Positions 25,635 to 34,868 of a stretch of DNA of 64,000 nucleotides are shown here, piece after piece. The notes beneath the pieces are model-generated. The model was given only the letters and a program-made list of their open reading frames with translations, was not told the origin of the DNA and ran no database searches. The stretch is from Bradyrhizobium stylosanthis (GTDB lineage: Bacteria > Pseudomonadota > Alphaproteobacteria > Rhizobiales > Xanthobacteraceae), in NCBI RefSeq assembly GCF_001641335.1, contig NZ_LVEM01000001.1, positions 358,709 to 422,708 on the forward strand, in the 5' to 3' direction. The first letter of the stretch is position 1. Each line of letters begins with the position of its first letter. A program made the translations under genes and the position numbers.

Positions 25635-26423
25635 TCAGGGGTATCCATAGGAGACCAGCGAGACCGGCGAAAGCACCCGCTCGCGAAGGATCGTCTTGAG
25701 CACCCGCCAGCCGTCCGGGATCGCGCGCAGATTGCTCCTGCCGCTGATGCGCGGAGCCTCGAAACTCGCCACCTCGACGATGTTGAGATGGTTCTTCAGC
25801 GCGCGCACATTGATGAGGGTCTCGATCTCGAAGCCGTCGCAATCGCAGTCGAGTGTGACGACGTGCTTGGTCCAGAACGCCATGTATCCGTAGCAAAGAT
25901 CGGAGAATACACCGCCATAAAGCAGCCGGACGGTCTGGGTGAGGCCCCAGTTGCCCAGCATACGGAACAGCGACATATCGTCGGTACCCGCCCCCTGGAT
26001 GAAGCGCGAGCCCTTGACGAGATCGGCGCCGGCGATCAGCGCGCTCACGAATATCAGGGATTCTTCCGGGATCATGGAGCCATCGGCATCGATCATGACG
26101 ATGATGTCGCCGGCGGCAGCGCGGAATCCCGCACGCAGGGCCGCGCCCTTGCCTCGTCGGGGTTCCATGACGACCTTCACGTCACGCATTCGGCGCGCGA
26201 CCGCAACGGTGTCGTCTGTCGAGCGACCGTCGACGATGATGATCTCATAGGCCCAGTTCGGGATGCGGGGCAGCAGCCAAGGGAGGTTTTTGGCCTCGTT
26301 GAGCGTCGGGATGACGAAGCTCACGCGAGGGAGAGTCAGCGACCGTCCCGGCGCGATATCCATCGGGTGGGGGAGCGGCGCGACGCCGAGATGGGCGAGA
26401 ATGCTCGGTACTGGCGCGTTCAT
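25635..26423 (-). CDS. glycosyltransferase family 2 (DPM1-like)
   Basis: A 262-residue GT-A enzyme. The core is VSFVIPTLNEAKNLPWLLPR, then EIIIVDGRSTDDTVAVARR, RRGKGAALRAGFRAAAGDII and MIDADGSM, which carries the DxD-type metal site. The combination of GKGAALRAG and a short C-terminus without a polymerase-like region matches dolichol-phosphate-mannose-synthase-like enzymes, which make polyprenyl-phosphate sugars. That product would feed the GT-C-like membrane protein in the same operon. Overlaps the upstream oxidoreductase gene by 4 nt (ATGA). Confidence 0.85.
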   Translation of the reverse strand: MNAPVPSILAHLGVAPLPHPMDIAPGRSLTLPRVSFVIPTLNEAKNLPWLLPRIPNWAYEIIIVDGRSTDDTVAVARRMRDVKVVMEPRRGKGAALRAGFRAAAGDIIVMIDADGSMIPEESLIFVSALIAGADLVKGSRFIQGAGTDDMSLFRMLGNWGLTQTVRLLYGGVFSDLCYGYMAFWTKHVVTLDCDCDGFEIETLINVRALKNHLNIVEVASFEAPRISGRSNLRAIPDGWRVLKTILRERVLSPVSLVSYGYP

Positions 26424-27676
26424 GGCAACACCGTTCGGTCAAGCGGCCTGAGCTGGAGCGCGGGCCGGTAGCGAGCCAACACAGCCGACAGGTGGCGGGC
26501 GAGATGCCGGGCTGAATGATCCGTGCCGCAGACGAAGCGACATACCGGGCCAAAGCTGTTGGCCGCAGCCGGACCGATAAAGTGCAGACCCGGTACGGTC
26601 GTCTCGTAATGCGCCGACAGTTGCGGGGCGCCGTCGACGAGCTGCAAATGCTGCAACAGCGCCGGGTTCAGGAAGCGCAATCGGCTGACGTCGATCTTGT
26701 AGCCGGTTGCGAAGATGACGTGGTCGGCTTTCATCAAACGCTCCGCACCGCAGGGATCGACGAGGTTGAGCATGACCTTGCCGTTGTGTGTCCCGACGTG
26801 ACGGATCTCTTGCCCGAGCAAGGCTGGAATTTTTCCGACAACGCGATCCCTCACGAACGCGCCGCCCAGCGGGCCCAGTGCCCGGTGGTTGGCGAGCCGG
26901 ATCCGCAGGTCCTTTGATAAATGCTGGATCAGTTGCGGATATTTGGCGCAGGTTGCCAGTGTCCAGCCATGGCCGATGCCGCTCATCGGAGCAATGGCGC
27001 GCGACAACCAGGAGCGGTGCCGCGGGCCATCGGCGAATTGGAGCTTTGGTCGGCGTGCAACCAGAGAAACCGAGATGCCTCGTTCGTGGATCAACGCCGC
27101 CAGATCGGACGCAGATGATCCGGATCCAACCACGACGACCTCTCTTCCGTCCAGGCCATCCAGTGAGCCGTATTCGCTGCTGTGCGAGCATAGCTCGGCA
27201 GGCAGAAGTGCAGCCTCCGGCGGCAGGCGCTTGAAGGGAGACAGGCCGATAGACACCACGACGCGGCGCGCCTCGACCGTTTCGCCGTCGTCGAAGGTGG
27301 CACGCAGGAAGCCCGCGCCGGGCTCCAACCCGATCAGAGCCTTGCGCTCGACGGCAGGCACATAACGTGATTGGAAGGCCTCGCCGTAGTCGACGAAGCG
27401 GCTCAGCGGCAGCGGCATCAACTCGTCATGATAGGGCAGGGCACGTTCAGCGCAGAAGCGTTTCAGGTCGAATTCCGAGTCCGGGTCGGAGAGGCTCGTT
27501 GCCCAGGGATAGGATTTGAGCAGCATGCCGGGAGGCATGTTGGTTTTCCAGGGACCCATGGGCTCCCCGAAAATCCGGTGCTCCACCGCGCGCCGGCGCA
27601 GGTGCGCGGCCAGCGACAATCCGTAGGGGCCTGCTCCAATGATCGCCACATCTACGAACGTACTTGACCTCGCCAT
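26420..27676 (-). CDS. FAD-dependent oxidoreductase, flavin monooxygenase-like
   Basis: A 418-residue flavoprotein. The N-terminal FAD-binding fingerprint is VAIIGAGPYGLSLAAHLRRR. A second dinucleotide-binding motif, VVVVGSGSSASDLAALIHE, follows at about residue 190 for NAD(P)H, and the ATG-type motif HVIFATGYKID comes before the C-terminus. This layout is that of class B flavin monooxygenases and lysine N-hydroxylase-like enzymes. It is the first gene of the polysaccharide operon; its job there could be to oxidise a sugar or amine substituent, but no direct clue is visible. The promoter must lie in the 212-nt gap upstream (27677-27888). Confidence 0.85.
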   Translation of the reverse strand: MARSSTFVDVAIIGAGPYGLSLAAHLRRRAVEHRIFGEPMGPWKTNMPPGMLLKSYPWATSLSDPDSEFDLKRFCAERALPYHDELMPLPLSRFVDYGEAFQSRYVPAVERKALIGLEPGAGFLRATFDDGETVEARRVVVSIGLSPFKRLPPEAALLPAELCSHSSEYGSLDGLDGREVVVVGSGSSASDLAALIHERGISVSLVARRPKLQFADGPRHRSWLSRAIAPMSGIGHGWTLATCAKYPQLIQHLSKDLRIRLANHRALGPLGGAFVRDRVVGKIPALLGQEIRHVGTHNGKVMLNLVDPCGAERLMKADHVIFATGYKIDVSRLRFLNPALLQHLQLVDGAPQLSAHYETTVPGLHFIGPAAANSFGPVCRFVCGTDHSARHLARHLSAVLARYRPALQLRPLDRTVLP

Positions 27677-27888
27677 CTTCGGCCTCAGGTACTGTGTACA
27701 ACGCGAACGAGATCAAGGGAGATCGAGGCGAAATGTCTTGGGCGCTTCTCCCGACCTGAACGACCGGAGCATCCCCGATGGCAGGCTGCAATGAAAGCAC
27801 GATAGTTGGTTAGCTCTTTGTGGTTATGCCTTCACGGCGTATCGAGTCTGCAACGTCCCGCATCCTTGACGCTTCATTCGCATCTGCC

Positions 27889-29439
27889 TTACGGCGTGGC
27901 CGAATCCGACTCGACCGCGGCAGGAGCCGGCCCATGGGCGCCGGTGGGACGGGATGCGAGCGGGCCATAGGAGGCCGTCACCTCTCGCAAGCCGTTGACG
28001 CGGCCGAAGAGATCCAGCACCTCCAGGCCGGACTGGCGGTTATATGTGTGGCATCCGAACGCGCCGGTCCGGATGCGGCCGACCGGCGTCTGCATGAATT
28101 GCGACCGGTCGAGTGCATCGATCCGGCAAAACGTTACCGCTCCGCCATACTGGCGCGAGCAATCCTGGACAGGGCGCAGCGTGCGCCCGCCGTGTCGAAC
28201 GAACGCGCCTGCGGGACGGCTGAGAGCCGCGTCGATCAGCAAGGGATTGTGGACATGCGGCGTCCAATGACCTGACAGGCTTTCGGCGCGGTAGATGCTG
28301 AGGATGTCCCAGGACGTCGACGCCCATACTCGCGAGCTGCCGAAGAACCATAAGCCGCCGGCATGCTGCAGCAGCGTGGAATCGTAGAGTTCGATGCCTT
28401 TGGTAAGGCATGCCTCGCGTGTCCATCGGTGTGGGAATTCCACGGCTCTATAGAGGTTGACACTCCGGGCCGCGCCCGATTCCGGAATCATCCAGATCTG
28501 CCCGTCATGCTCGAACACGAACGGATAGGAGAGATGATAGGGCTCCTCGATGATGATCTGCGGCGGGGTGATGCCCGTCCGGTCCACTGTCGCGACAGCA
28601 ATGCATCCCCGGCGCTTGGTGTTGAGATACTGTTCGACGAAAATGAAATGCCGTCCCTGGTGCTCAAACGGGAACGGGTCGGCGATAAAACCATTGGCGT
28701 GCGAAGCGAGGACACGGAAAGTCGCCTCATCCTTCTCGAGCAGGCTTGTCCCTTCGTCGAAACGCCAGGCGATTGCCCAGGTCTTGCCGCCCCGCGCAAG
28801 GATATCTGCGAACTTGATTGCCTTTGATGCGGCTGTGCTGGTTGCAAATGCCAGGGCCGAAAACGCGCCAAGGCGCCGCGTGGTCTTTGCCCAGGTTGTC
28901 CTGCAGACGTCGGGCGCGGTATCGCCGTGCAGCGCCTTGAAGATTAACGCCACGGCGCAGGAGAGCGCACTGTCGAGGCCAGCCGCAAACACGTTGCGGT
29001 CCAGCCGGGCCGGCCGGGCCGTCCACGCGCCCGAAGGAGACGCCGAGTCGTGCAGCTCGACGACGAGGTCCTCGCCATTGGCGAGCGCGGCCAAAACACC
29101 GACCTCGCCGGGGATGTCGTTGAAGAGCGGCGTCAGCACGCGTCCTGCTGCCGCGAGCTGCGCCTCGCCGCCGAGATTGATGATCGTGTCGGCATCGCCG
29201 ATCGGAAGAGGCGGTAGAGATCGCAGCTCCGTTTCGACGGGGTCCGTGGCGCCATTCGCGCCGAAGCCATAGACCTGCCGTTCGAGATCGATCAGCAGAC
29301 GGCATACCGATGGCAGAGGGCGCTGCGCAACCGCGAACGCGCACGAGACTTCATTCTCGCGCGTTCCGGCAAGCGCCTCCGCCAGCCAGTGATGCCAGCG
29401 CAGAAGTCGTGATGGATCGAGATACAGGCAGATGCGCAT
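27889..29439 (-). CDS. glycosyltransferase-like protein with formyltransferase-like N-terminus and beta-propeller
   Basis: A 516-residue protein. The first 190 residues resemble formyltransferase-type Rossmann folds (ICLYLDPSRLLRWHHWLAEA, ADTIINLGGEAQL). The C-terminal 300 residues look like a five-bladed propeller of the kind in the N-terminal domain of glucosamine inositolphosphorylceramide transferases: FIADPFPFEHQGRHFIFVEQ, YPFVFEHDGQIWMIPES, YDSTLLQHAGGLWFFGSS, and GRTLRPVQDCSRQYGGAVTF. Such modules occur in bacterial polysaccharide loci. Function is not established. The gene follows the ATP-grasp gene with a 1-nt gap, so the pair is one operon. Confidence 0.7.
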   Translation of the reverse strand: MRICLYLDPSRLLRWHHWLAEALAGTRENEVSCAFAVAQRPLPSVCRLLIDLERQVYGFGANGATDPVETELRSLPPLPIGDADTIINLGGEAQLAAAGRVLTPLFNDIPGEVGVLAALANGEDLVVELHDSASPSGAWTARPARLDRNVFAAGLDSALSCAVALIFKALHGDTAPDVCRTTWAKTTRRLGAFSALAFATSTAASKAIKFADILARGGKTWAIAWRFDEGTSLLEKDEATFRVLASHANGFIADPFPFEHQGRHFIFVEQYLNTKRRGCIAVATVDRTGITPPQIIIEEPYHLSYPFVFEHDGQIWMIPESGAARSVNLYRAVEFPHRWTREACLTKGIELYDSTLLQHAGGLWFFGSSRVWASTSWDILSIYRAESLSGHWTPHVHNPLLIDAALSRPAGAFVRHGGRTLRPVQDCSRQYGGAVTFCRIDALDRSQFMQTPVGRIRTGAFGCHTYNRQSGLEVLDLFGRVNGLREVTASYGPLASRPTGAHGPAPAAVESDSATP

Positions 29440-29440
29440 G

Positions 29441-30679
29441 TTACTCTCGCCCCACGGAGAGACGCCGGCTTACGGCCGCCCCGAATTTCTGCTGCAGCAC
29501 CGTGACCCAAGGTTGCAGATGCAATTTTACGCCGCATGCCGCGTCGTGCGGATAGTGCACGCATGCCGGCAGCGGATCTTTTCGGCGCCAATAGCCATCC
29601 ACCACAATGGACCGGGGCGGAATCGATCTTGCCGTCCGGCTGACCCGCTCGATCCAGGAGCTCTGCCAGACCATTCGACTGTCGACCGGCTTGTCGGGAA
29701 GGGGCCGCAGGTCAAGTTCGTGCCGATAAGCGATCAGGGGGATATTGATCCCGGCGAGGGTGGCCACCTCTTCCTGCCAATCGGTGCGCCCGACCGTCGG
29801 CTCGATGATCAGGAAGCGTCCGCTCCCGGCATCCCGCTTGTATTCGATGCCGCCAAAGCCAGAGTAGTTGACCTGGTCGAGAATGCCGATCGTCGCACGC
29901 TCCAGCTCCTTGTTGGCCGCGGCCGTGCAGAAGGCCGTGCTGCCCGTTCCTCGCGGCGTGCTGGCGAGCTTTCGCCCGGTGAACATGCCGAGTGTCTCCT
30001 GGTCGCGGCCCCGGTAGAACAGGCAGAAGAAGATGTTGTCATCCGCTCCCTCGACAGTTTCCTGCACCAGGACCTCACCGGCCTGAGGCAGAAGCTGCTC
30101 GGCGGCCGCGATTGCGTCGGCGCAGCTCGCTGCCGTGACCAGGCGAGGAGCGCGTCCGGCATGGACGTGGCGTTTGTCCGCGGGTTTGATGATCATGGGC
30201 GGACGGAGCGCTGCGATCCCCGGGATATCCGAGGAATTCCGGACGATCGCGCCGTTTGGCACGGGCCAGCCGTGCAAGCAGGCGCTCTCGTGAAACCTGG
30301 CCTTGTCGTGCAGCATGAGAACCGTCTCGTGAGCCGGCAGGCGGAAGCGATAGAGCTTCTCGAGCTCCTTGCGATGCTCCGAGATCGTCAGCAGCGCCAG
30401 CTCGTCCGTGACGGCCAAGAACGGTGGCTCTCCTATCCGGCGTTGTAGATCGCGCAGAAACGCAACGAAGGCGGGGCCATGCAGGGCGTTCGTGAGCACC
30501 CGATGGGCGTAGCGCGACCACAGCGCAGGCTTCGAGCGCTTGCAGTCGACGACCCAAATGGGCATCCCACCCATGGCAAGGCTGCGGCACACTCCAAGCC
30601 CGTTGAGCTCGCCACCGATCACGACCGCGGGAACGCGCCGCTCCGACGAGTGGGACAATTGGTTGGTTGCGGACAACAC
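29441..30679 (-). CDS. ATP-grasp ligase
   Basis: A 412-residue carboxylate-amine/thiol ligase fold. It starts VPAVVIGGELNGLGVCRSLA, a pre-ATP-grasp Rossmann segment. The ATP-grasp body has PPMIIKPADKRHVHAG (ATP-binding Lys), AGEVLVQETVEGADDNIFFC (adenine-binding Glu) and FGGIEYKRDAGSGRFLIIEP, the metal-binding E-x-E/N-like segment before TVGRTDW. These enzymes activate a carboxylate as acyl-phosphate and join it to an amine, thiol or hydroxyl. In this locus it may attach an amino acid or acyl group to the polysaccharide or a lipid. First gene of a two-gene operon with the propeller-type transferase; divergent from the GH5 gene. Confidence 0.85.
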   Translation of the reverse strand: MLSATNQLSHSSERRVPAVVIGGELNGLGVCRSLAMGGMPIWVVDCKRSKPALWSRYAHRVLTNALHGPAFVAFLRDLQRRIGEPPFLAVTDELALLTISEHRKELEKLYRFRLPAHETVLMLHDKARFHESACLHGWPVPNGAIVRNSSDIPGIAALRPPMIIKPADKRHVHAGRAPRLVTAASCADAIAAAEQLLPQAGEVLVQETVEGADDNIFFCLFYRGRDQETLGMFTGRKLASTPRGTGSTAFCTAAANKELERATIGILDQVNYSGFGGIEYKRDAGSGRFLIIEPTVGRTDWQEEVATLAGINIPLIAYRHELDLRPLPDKPVDSRMVWQSSWIERVSRTARSIPPRSIVVDGYWRRKDPLPACVHYPHDAACGVKLHLQPWVTVLQQKFGAAVSRRLSVGRE

Positions 30680-30809
30680 AGGGCCCTACCGCGACGACCG
30701 GGACCGCCAAAGCACCACTATGCCTGATTGGCGGCGAATCGTGCCGCGCCAGGAGAGGTAATCCTTCGGAGCGGTTGCGCTCGGCCTCGGGCGAAGGTCA
30801 CGTGGAGAG

Positions 30810-32033
30810 ATGAATGTCGATTGGAAACGGGCGGGAAACAGGCTGCGCGAGAGCGTGCGAATGCTGGTATTCGCGCTGCTGTGCGCTTCGCCCGCTGCGA
30901 ATGCCGCCGACAATCCGTCGGCGACCTCCTTCGTCAGGATTTCCGGCACGAACTTCACGGTCGATGATCGGCAGTTCTTCGTCGTCGGCGTGAACAACCA
31001 TTATCTGACGTACAGCTCGCGGAACGAGGTCACGCGGGTTCTCGATGATGCCGTGACCATGGGAGCCAATGTTGTCCGTATCTTCCTCCAACCGGTGATC
31101 GGGTCGTTGGATGGAAGTACGGCAACGGTCTGGAATTGGAAGAGCGGGGGCGACGCCAGCGATCTCGCGGTCAAAGGTTCATATCTGCTGTATTGGGACC
31201 CTCGCGCCGGCGGGATGGCGATCAATGATGGCCCGAATGGCATGCAGAAAGTGGACTTCGTCATTGCCGAGGCGGGCAGGCGTCATCTGAGGCTTGTCAT
31301 CGGCTTCCTGGATTTTTGGTCTTACACGGGCGGCGCCCAGCAGATGCGGGCCTGGTATGGGAGTCAGGACAAGTCCGGATTTTTCTTCAGGGATCCGCGC
31401 ACGAAGCGCGACTACAGGAGCTGGGTCAGTCATGTCGTGCAGCGGGTCAACCCGCTGACCGGGCTCGCATACCGCGATGATCCGACCATTATGGCCTGGG
31501 AGCTGATGAACGAAGGCAATGCGGAGCCCGAGGCGCTGCGATTGGCCTGGACTGCCGAAATGTCGGCCTTTGTGAAGTCCCTCGATCCCAATCATCTCGT
31601 CAGCTCGGGCCACGCGAATGTCGAAGCGAAGCTGTCCGATCTGACGATCCCGACTCTCGATTTCGGGACATGGCACGGCTACCCGCTGTTCTACAAGCTC
31701 ACCGTCAGCCAGTTCAACGACAAGATCACCGAGTTCTGCCAGTTGGCGGCGCGCGCGAACAAACCGGTCCTTCTGGAGGAATTCGGCTATGCGCGCTCCA
31801 ATCCCGACTCGGCACAGGCTTATGCGATGTGGCTCGACACCCTTGCGCGCGATTCAAACTGTGCCGGCTGGATGGTATGGCGACTGGTGTCGCGGCAGGA
31901 CAGCGGACGCTATCCGATCGATGAGTATGACCAGTTCGATGTCCGCAACGATGGCGGCGCGATCTGGAATGTCTTCAAGGCTGCGGCATCGCGGGCAGCA
32001 CAGGTCCGGAAAACTGCTGCGAGAACCCCATGA
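30810..32033 (+). CDS. secreted glycoside hydrolase family 5 (mannanase-like)
   Basis: A 407-residue exported hydrolase. The signal peptide is MLVFALLCASPAANAA after a basic start. The GH5 barrel shows FFVVGVNNHYLTYSSR, MGANVVRIFLQPV, IMAWELMNEGNAEPE with general acid/base E235, and VLLEEFGYARSN with nucleophile E324. The sequence order is like GH5_7-type endo-beta-mannanases. It would cut a beta-linked glycan in the periplasm or outside, probably to set the length of the polysaccharide made by this locus. Overlaps the next GT2 gene by 4 nt (ATGA). Confidence 0.85.
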   Translation: MNVDWKRAGNRLRESVRMLVFALLCASPAANAADNPSATSFVRISGTNFTVDDRQFFVVGVNNHYLTYSSRNEVTRVLDDAVTMGANVVRIFLQPVIGSLDGSTATVWNWKSGGDASDLAVKGSYLLYWDPRAGGMAINDGPNGMQKVDFVIAEAGRRHLRLVIGFLDFWSYTGGAQQMRAWYGSQDKSGFFFRDPRTKRDYRSWVSHVVQRVNPLTGLAYRDDPTIMAWELMNEGNAEPEALRLAWTAEMSAFVKSLDPNHLVSSGHANVEAKLSDLTIPTLDFGTWHGYPLFYKLTVSQFNDKITEFCQLAARANKPVLLEEFGYARSNPDSAQAYAMWLDTLARDSNCAGWMVWRLVSRQDSGRYPIDEYDQFDVRNDGGAIWNVFKAAASRAAQVRKTAARTP

Positions 32034-33034
32034 CCGAGGCCTCCGTCGTGATCTGCGCGCATACGCTCGACCGCTGGAGCGAGTTGACGCGCGCGGTCAA
32101 TTCGGTCCGCAATCAAACGCGCGCCGCGCGCGAAATTGTCGTGGTGGTGGACAACAACGATGCCTTGCGGGAGCGAGCCGCACGGGAGCTCTCCGGCGTG
32201 ACCGTGCTCGCCAATGCGAAGGAAGCCGGCTTGTCGGGCGGACGCATGACGGGAGCAGAATGCGTCACGGCGCCTGTGATCGCCTTCCTCGATGACGATG
32301 CCGTCGCCGACCCGCACTGGCTGGAGGAACTGCTTGAGGCTTACAAGGATCCGGCCGTGCTCGGAGCAGGCGGCCCGGTCGAACCGTTGTGGCAGGCGCC
32401 ACCGCCCTCCTGGTTTCCCGGTGAGTTCCGCTGGGTCGTCGGCTGCACCTATACCGGCATGCATGTGCGCGATGGCCGCATCCGCAATCCGATCGGCGCC
32501 AACATGTCGGTGCGCGCCGACGTGCTCCGCCGCACCGGCGGGTTCACGTCGCAGCTCGGACGCCGAAAGCTTGGATTTTCCGTCAGCGGCCGCGGCAGGA
32601 TTGGTGGCAAGGCCGAGAGCTGCGAGGAGACGGAGTTCTGCATACGTGCCGCCCGCCAGCATGCTGGCGGCTATTGGGCGTATCGTCCCGGGGCGCGTGT
32701 GCATCACGCCGTGCCTGCCCACCGTTTGACATGGAAGTACTTCGTGCACCGTTGTCTGGTCGAGGGCAGCGCCAAGGCGGTGTTGACGGATCTTGCAGGC
32801 TCCAAGGATGGCCTGCGCGCTGAAGGGCGTTACGTACGCGAGGTCCTGCCGCGCGCGGTCGCGACGAACCTGCGGGCTGCCATGCACGGCAGGTTCAGTG
32901 AAGGGCAGAGGGCTGGAGCGATCATCGCAGGCTTCACCATTACGGCGTTTGCGTACGCGGCGGCCCGCCTTGGTGGGACCACCGAAGCGCTCTCGCGGCA
33001 CTTGGGATCGCGGGCCCGGGTGTGGAGGGCGTAG
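32030..33034 (+). CDS. glycosyltransferase family 2
   Basis: A 334-residue GT-A enzyme. It begins ASVVICAHTLDRWSELTRAV, with IVVVVDNNDALRERAARE, then VIAFLDDDAVADPHWLEELL carrying the DxD site, and the late segment GKAESCEETEFCIRAARQHA (ED-type catalytic residues). A helical, weakly hydrophobic C-terminus includes AGAIIAGFTITAFAYAAARL. It transfers a sugar to a polysaccharide intermediate. Translationally coupled to the GH5 gene and 57 nt before galE. Confidence 0.85.
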   Translation: MTEASVVICAHTLDRWSELTRAVNSVRNQTRAAREIVVVVDNNDALRERAARELSGVTVLANAKEAGLSGGRMTGAECVTAPVIAFLDDDAVADPHWLEELLEAYKDPAVLGAGGPVEPLWQAPPPSWFPGEFRWVVGCTYTGMHVRDGRIRNPIGANMSVRADVLRRTGGFTSQLGRRKLGFSVSGRGRIGGKAESCEETEFCIRAARQHAGGYWAYRPGARVHHAVPAHRLTWKYFVHRCLVEGSAKAVLTDLAGSKDGLRAEGRYVREVLPRAVATNLRAAMHGRFSEGQRAGAIIAGFTITAFAYAAARLGGTTEALSRHLGSRARVWRA

Positions 33035-33091
33035 CTGACACGACTCCAGGGGAGGCGCGGAGAACGGTGGGGGAAGGCGGAAGGTGTCAAA

Positions 33092-34189
33092 ATGATCCTG
33101 GTCACCGGAGGCGCCGGCTTTATAGGGACCCACGTCTGCATCGCGCTGCTCGACGCCGGGCTCGACGTCGTGGTCCTCGACAATCTTTCGAACAGCAACA
33201 GGGCCTCGCTCGAGCGGGTGGAGGCCATCTGCGGGCGGTCGGTCATCTTCCGCCACGCAGATATCCGGGACGAAGAGGCGATTTGCGGCACGCTGCGTGC
33301 TTGCGGCGTGACGGCGGTCATTCATCTGGCGGGGCTCAAGGCGGTGGGCCAGTCCAATGCACAGCCTGTGACGTACTACGAAAACAATGTCCTGGGCACG
33401 ATGCGGCTCGTGTCGGCCATGATGAGGGCGAATGTAAAGACGCTGGTATTCAGCTCGTCCGCGACCGTTTATGGCGTGCCGAAATACCTGCCGCTCGACG
33501 AGAGGCATCCCCTGGATCCGACCAATCCGTACGGTCGCACAAAGCGCGTCATCGAAGAGATACTGATGGATCTCTGCAGGTCCGACGACAGTTGGTGTAT
33601 CGGCAATCTGCGCTACTTCAATCCCGTCGGCGCGCACGATAGCGGGCTCGTCGGCGAAGACCCGCTGGGTGTGCCGAGCAATCTCGTGCCGTTCGTGGCG
33701 CAGGTGGCGATTGGGAGACGCGAGAAGCTGCAGATATGGGGGAACGACTATGACACGCCCGATGGCACCGGGATCCGCGACTACATTCATGTGGTCGATC
33801 TCGCGGCCGGTCATCTGAGTGTCTTGCGTCACCTCGGACAGCCGGGTCTGATCACGATCAATCTCGGCACCGGCAAGGGCAGCAGCGTTCTGGATGTCGT
33901 CCGTACTTTCGAAAAGGTAAGCGGGCGATCCATCCCTTATGAAGTCATGGAGCGTAGAGCCGGTGATGTGGCTGTCTGCCTTGCCGACCCCGCCTTTGCG
34001 AAGCAGGTGCTGGGTTGGACGTCGACGCGATCGCTGGAGCAAATGTGTGCGGACCATTGGCGCTGGCAATTGCGCAACCCCAATGGCTATCATTGCGACG
34101 ATCTCGCGAAAGCTGTTGGGCGACCGAAGCGTGTCCGTCACGTGCGATCGTCCGTGGCCGAACCCGGGGAGAAGCGCCAAAGGGCCTGA
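33092..34189 (+). CDS. galE: UDP-glucose 4-epimerase
   Basis: A 365-residue extended SDR enzyme. It opens MILVTGGAGFIGTHVCIALL (nucleotide-binding GxxGxxG), then VVVLDNLSNSNRASLERVE, the VIHLAGLKAVGQS segment, SSSATVYG, NPYGRTKRVIEEIL with the catalytic Tyr/Lys, and LRYFNPVGAHDSGLVGEDP, diagnostic of GalE. GalE interconverts UDP-glucose and UDP-galactose, giving galactose for the polysaccharide. The C-terminal 30 residues are longer than usual. Last gene of the GH5-GT2-galE operon. Confidence 0.92.
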   Translation: MILVTGGAGFIGTHVCIALLDAGLDVVVLDNLSNSNRASLERVEAICGRSVIFRHADIRDEEAICGTLRACGVTAVIHLAGLKAVGQSNAQPVTYYENNVLGTMRLVSAMMRANVKTLVFSSSATVYGVPKYLPLDERHPLDPTNPYGRTKRVIEEILMDLCRSDDSWCIGNLRYFNPVGAHDSGLVGEDPLGVPSNLVPFVAQVAIGRREKLQIWGNDYDTPDGTGIRDYIHVVDLAAGHLSVLRHLGQPGLITINLGTGKGSSVLDVVRTFEKVSGRSIPYEVMERRAGDVAVCLADPAFAKQVLGWTSTRSLEQMCADHWRWQLRNPNGYHCDDLAKAVGRPKRVRHVRSSVAEPGEKRQRA

Positions 34190-34304
34190 TCGGACGAGCC
34201 GCGGCAGCCATATGCCGCCCATCGGAGGTAGCTCGTAATGACGCAAAATCTCCACGTCGCAGCACAAGCCTACAGGTAATATGCAGTCCGCATGGGGACT
34301 TGCG

Positions 34305-34517
34305 ATGCCACACTATCGTGCATTCCTTCTCGACAAGCACGGCCAACTGGGGAGCGTGGTCAATCTTCATTGTCCCGACGACGCGTCCGCAACCGAACGG
34401 GCCGGGCGCCTGGCGGACGGCCATGAGGTCCAGCTTTGGCGCTTGGTCGCCGAGCTCAAGTTTGACGATCCGCAGCAACGGCACAAGCGGCGGAGCTTCC
34501 GTGCACCGATGCACTGA
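34305..34517 (+). CDS. small conserved rhizobial protein (70 aa)
   Basis: A 70-residue protein beginning MPHYRAFLLDKHGQLGSVVN, with DDASATERAGRLADGHEVQL. This pattern (acidic repeat, DGHxVxLW) is common in small Bradyrhizobiaceae proteins of unknown function. The start at 34305 matches that family; an in-frame ATG eight codons earlier is possible. Isolated downstream of galE, with GGGGA upstream. Confidence 0.65.
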   Translation: MPHYRAFLLDKHGQLGSVVNLHCPDDASATERAGRLADGHEVQLWRLVAELKFDDPQQRHKRRSFRAPMH

Positions 34518-34868
34518 CTGAATGCGTGCGTTAGCTGATGCGACCGTGACCGTTTGCGTGCGCATGACGGCGACGTCATCAAGCTCAGAAGCAACGCTTG
34601 CGTGCAATGGCCGCTGTATGATCACGCAGCTCGAAAGCAGCACCACATACCTATGTATGTGCGAATTCTTCTGTAAATTTCACATTTAGAAACATTTTTC
34701 GCCACGTTTCATTAATACCCCGTCCGCACCAGCAGTCGGGGGGGCACTTCAAAACCCACTGCTTTGAAATGGTGCTCGTCAAGCGAGAGCTTCGAGCATG
34801 CGGTATGTCGCGCGCCTTCGCGCTGCGGCAGTGGAATTCCCTGTCATCAACGTCAAGAGGATACCGGA
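34518..34868 (+). promoter_or_regulatory. AT-rich intergenic control region before the GH16 gene
   Basis: A 351-nt gap with a marked AT-rich core at about 34660-34720, in contrast to the surrounding GC-rich DNA. It contains a perfect inverted repeat, CACATAC-CTAT-GTATGTG (34644-34661), and a second near-palindrome, TGTAAATTTCACA (34672-34684). These are good candidates for operator and promoter elements of the GH16/type I secretion unit. The nearest DNA-binding genes are the two LuxR-type regulators at 41.8-43.9 kb. Confidence 0.55.
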
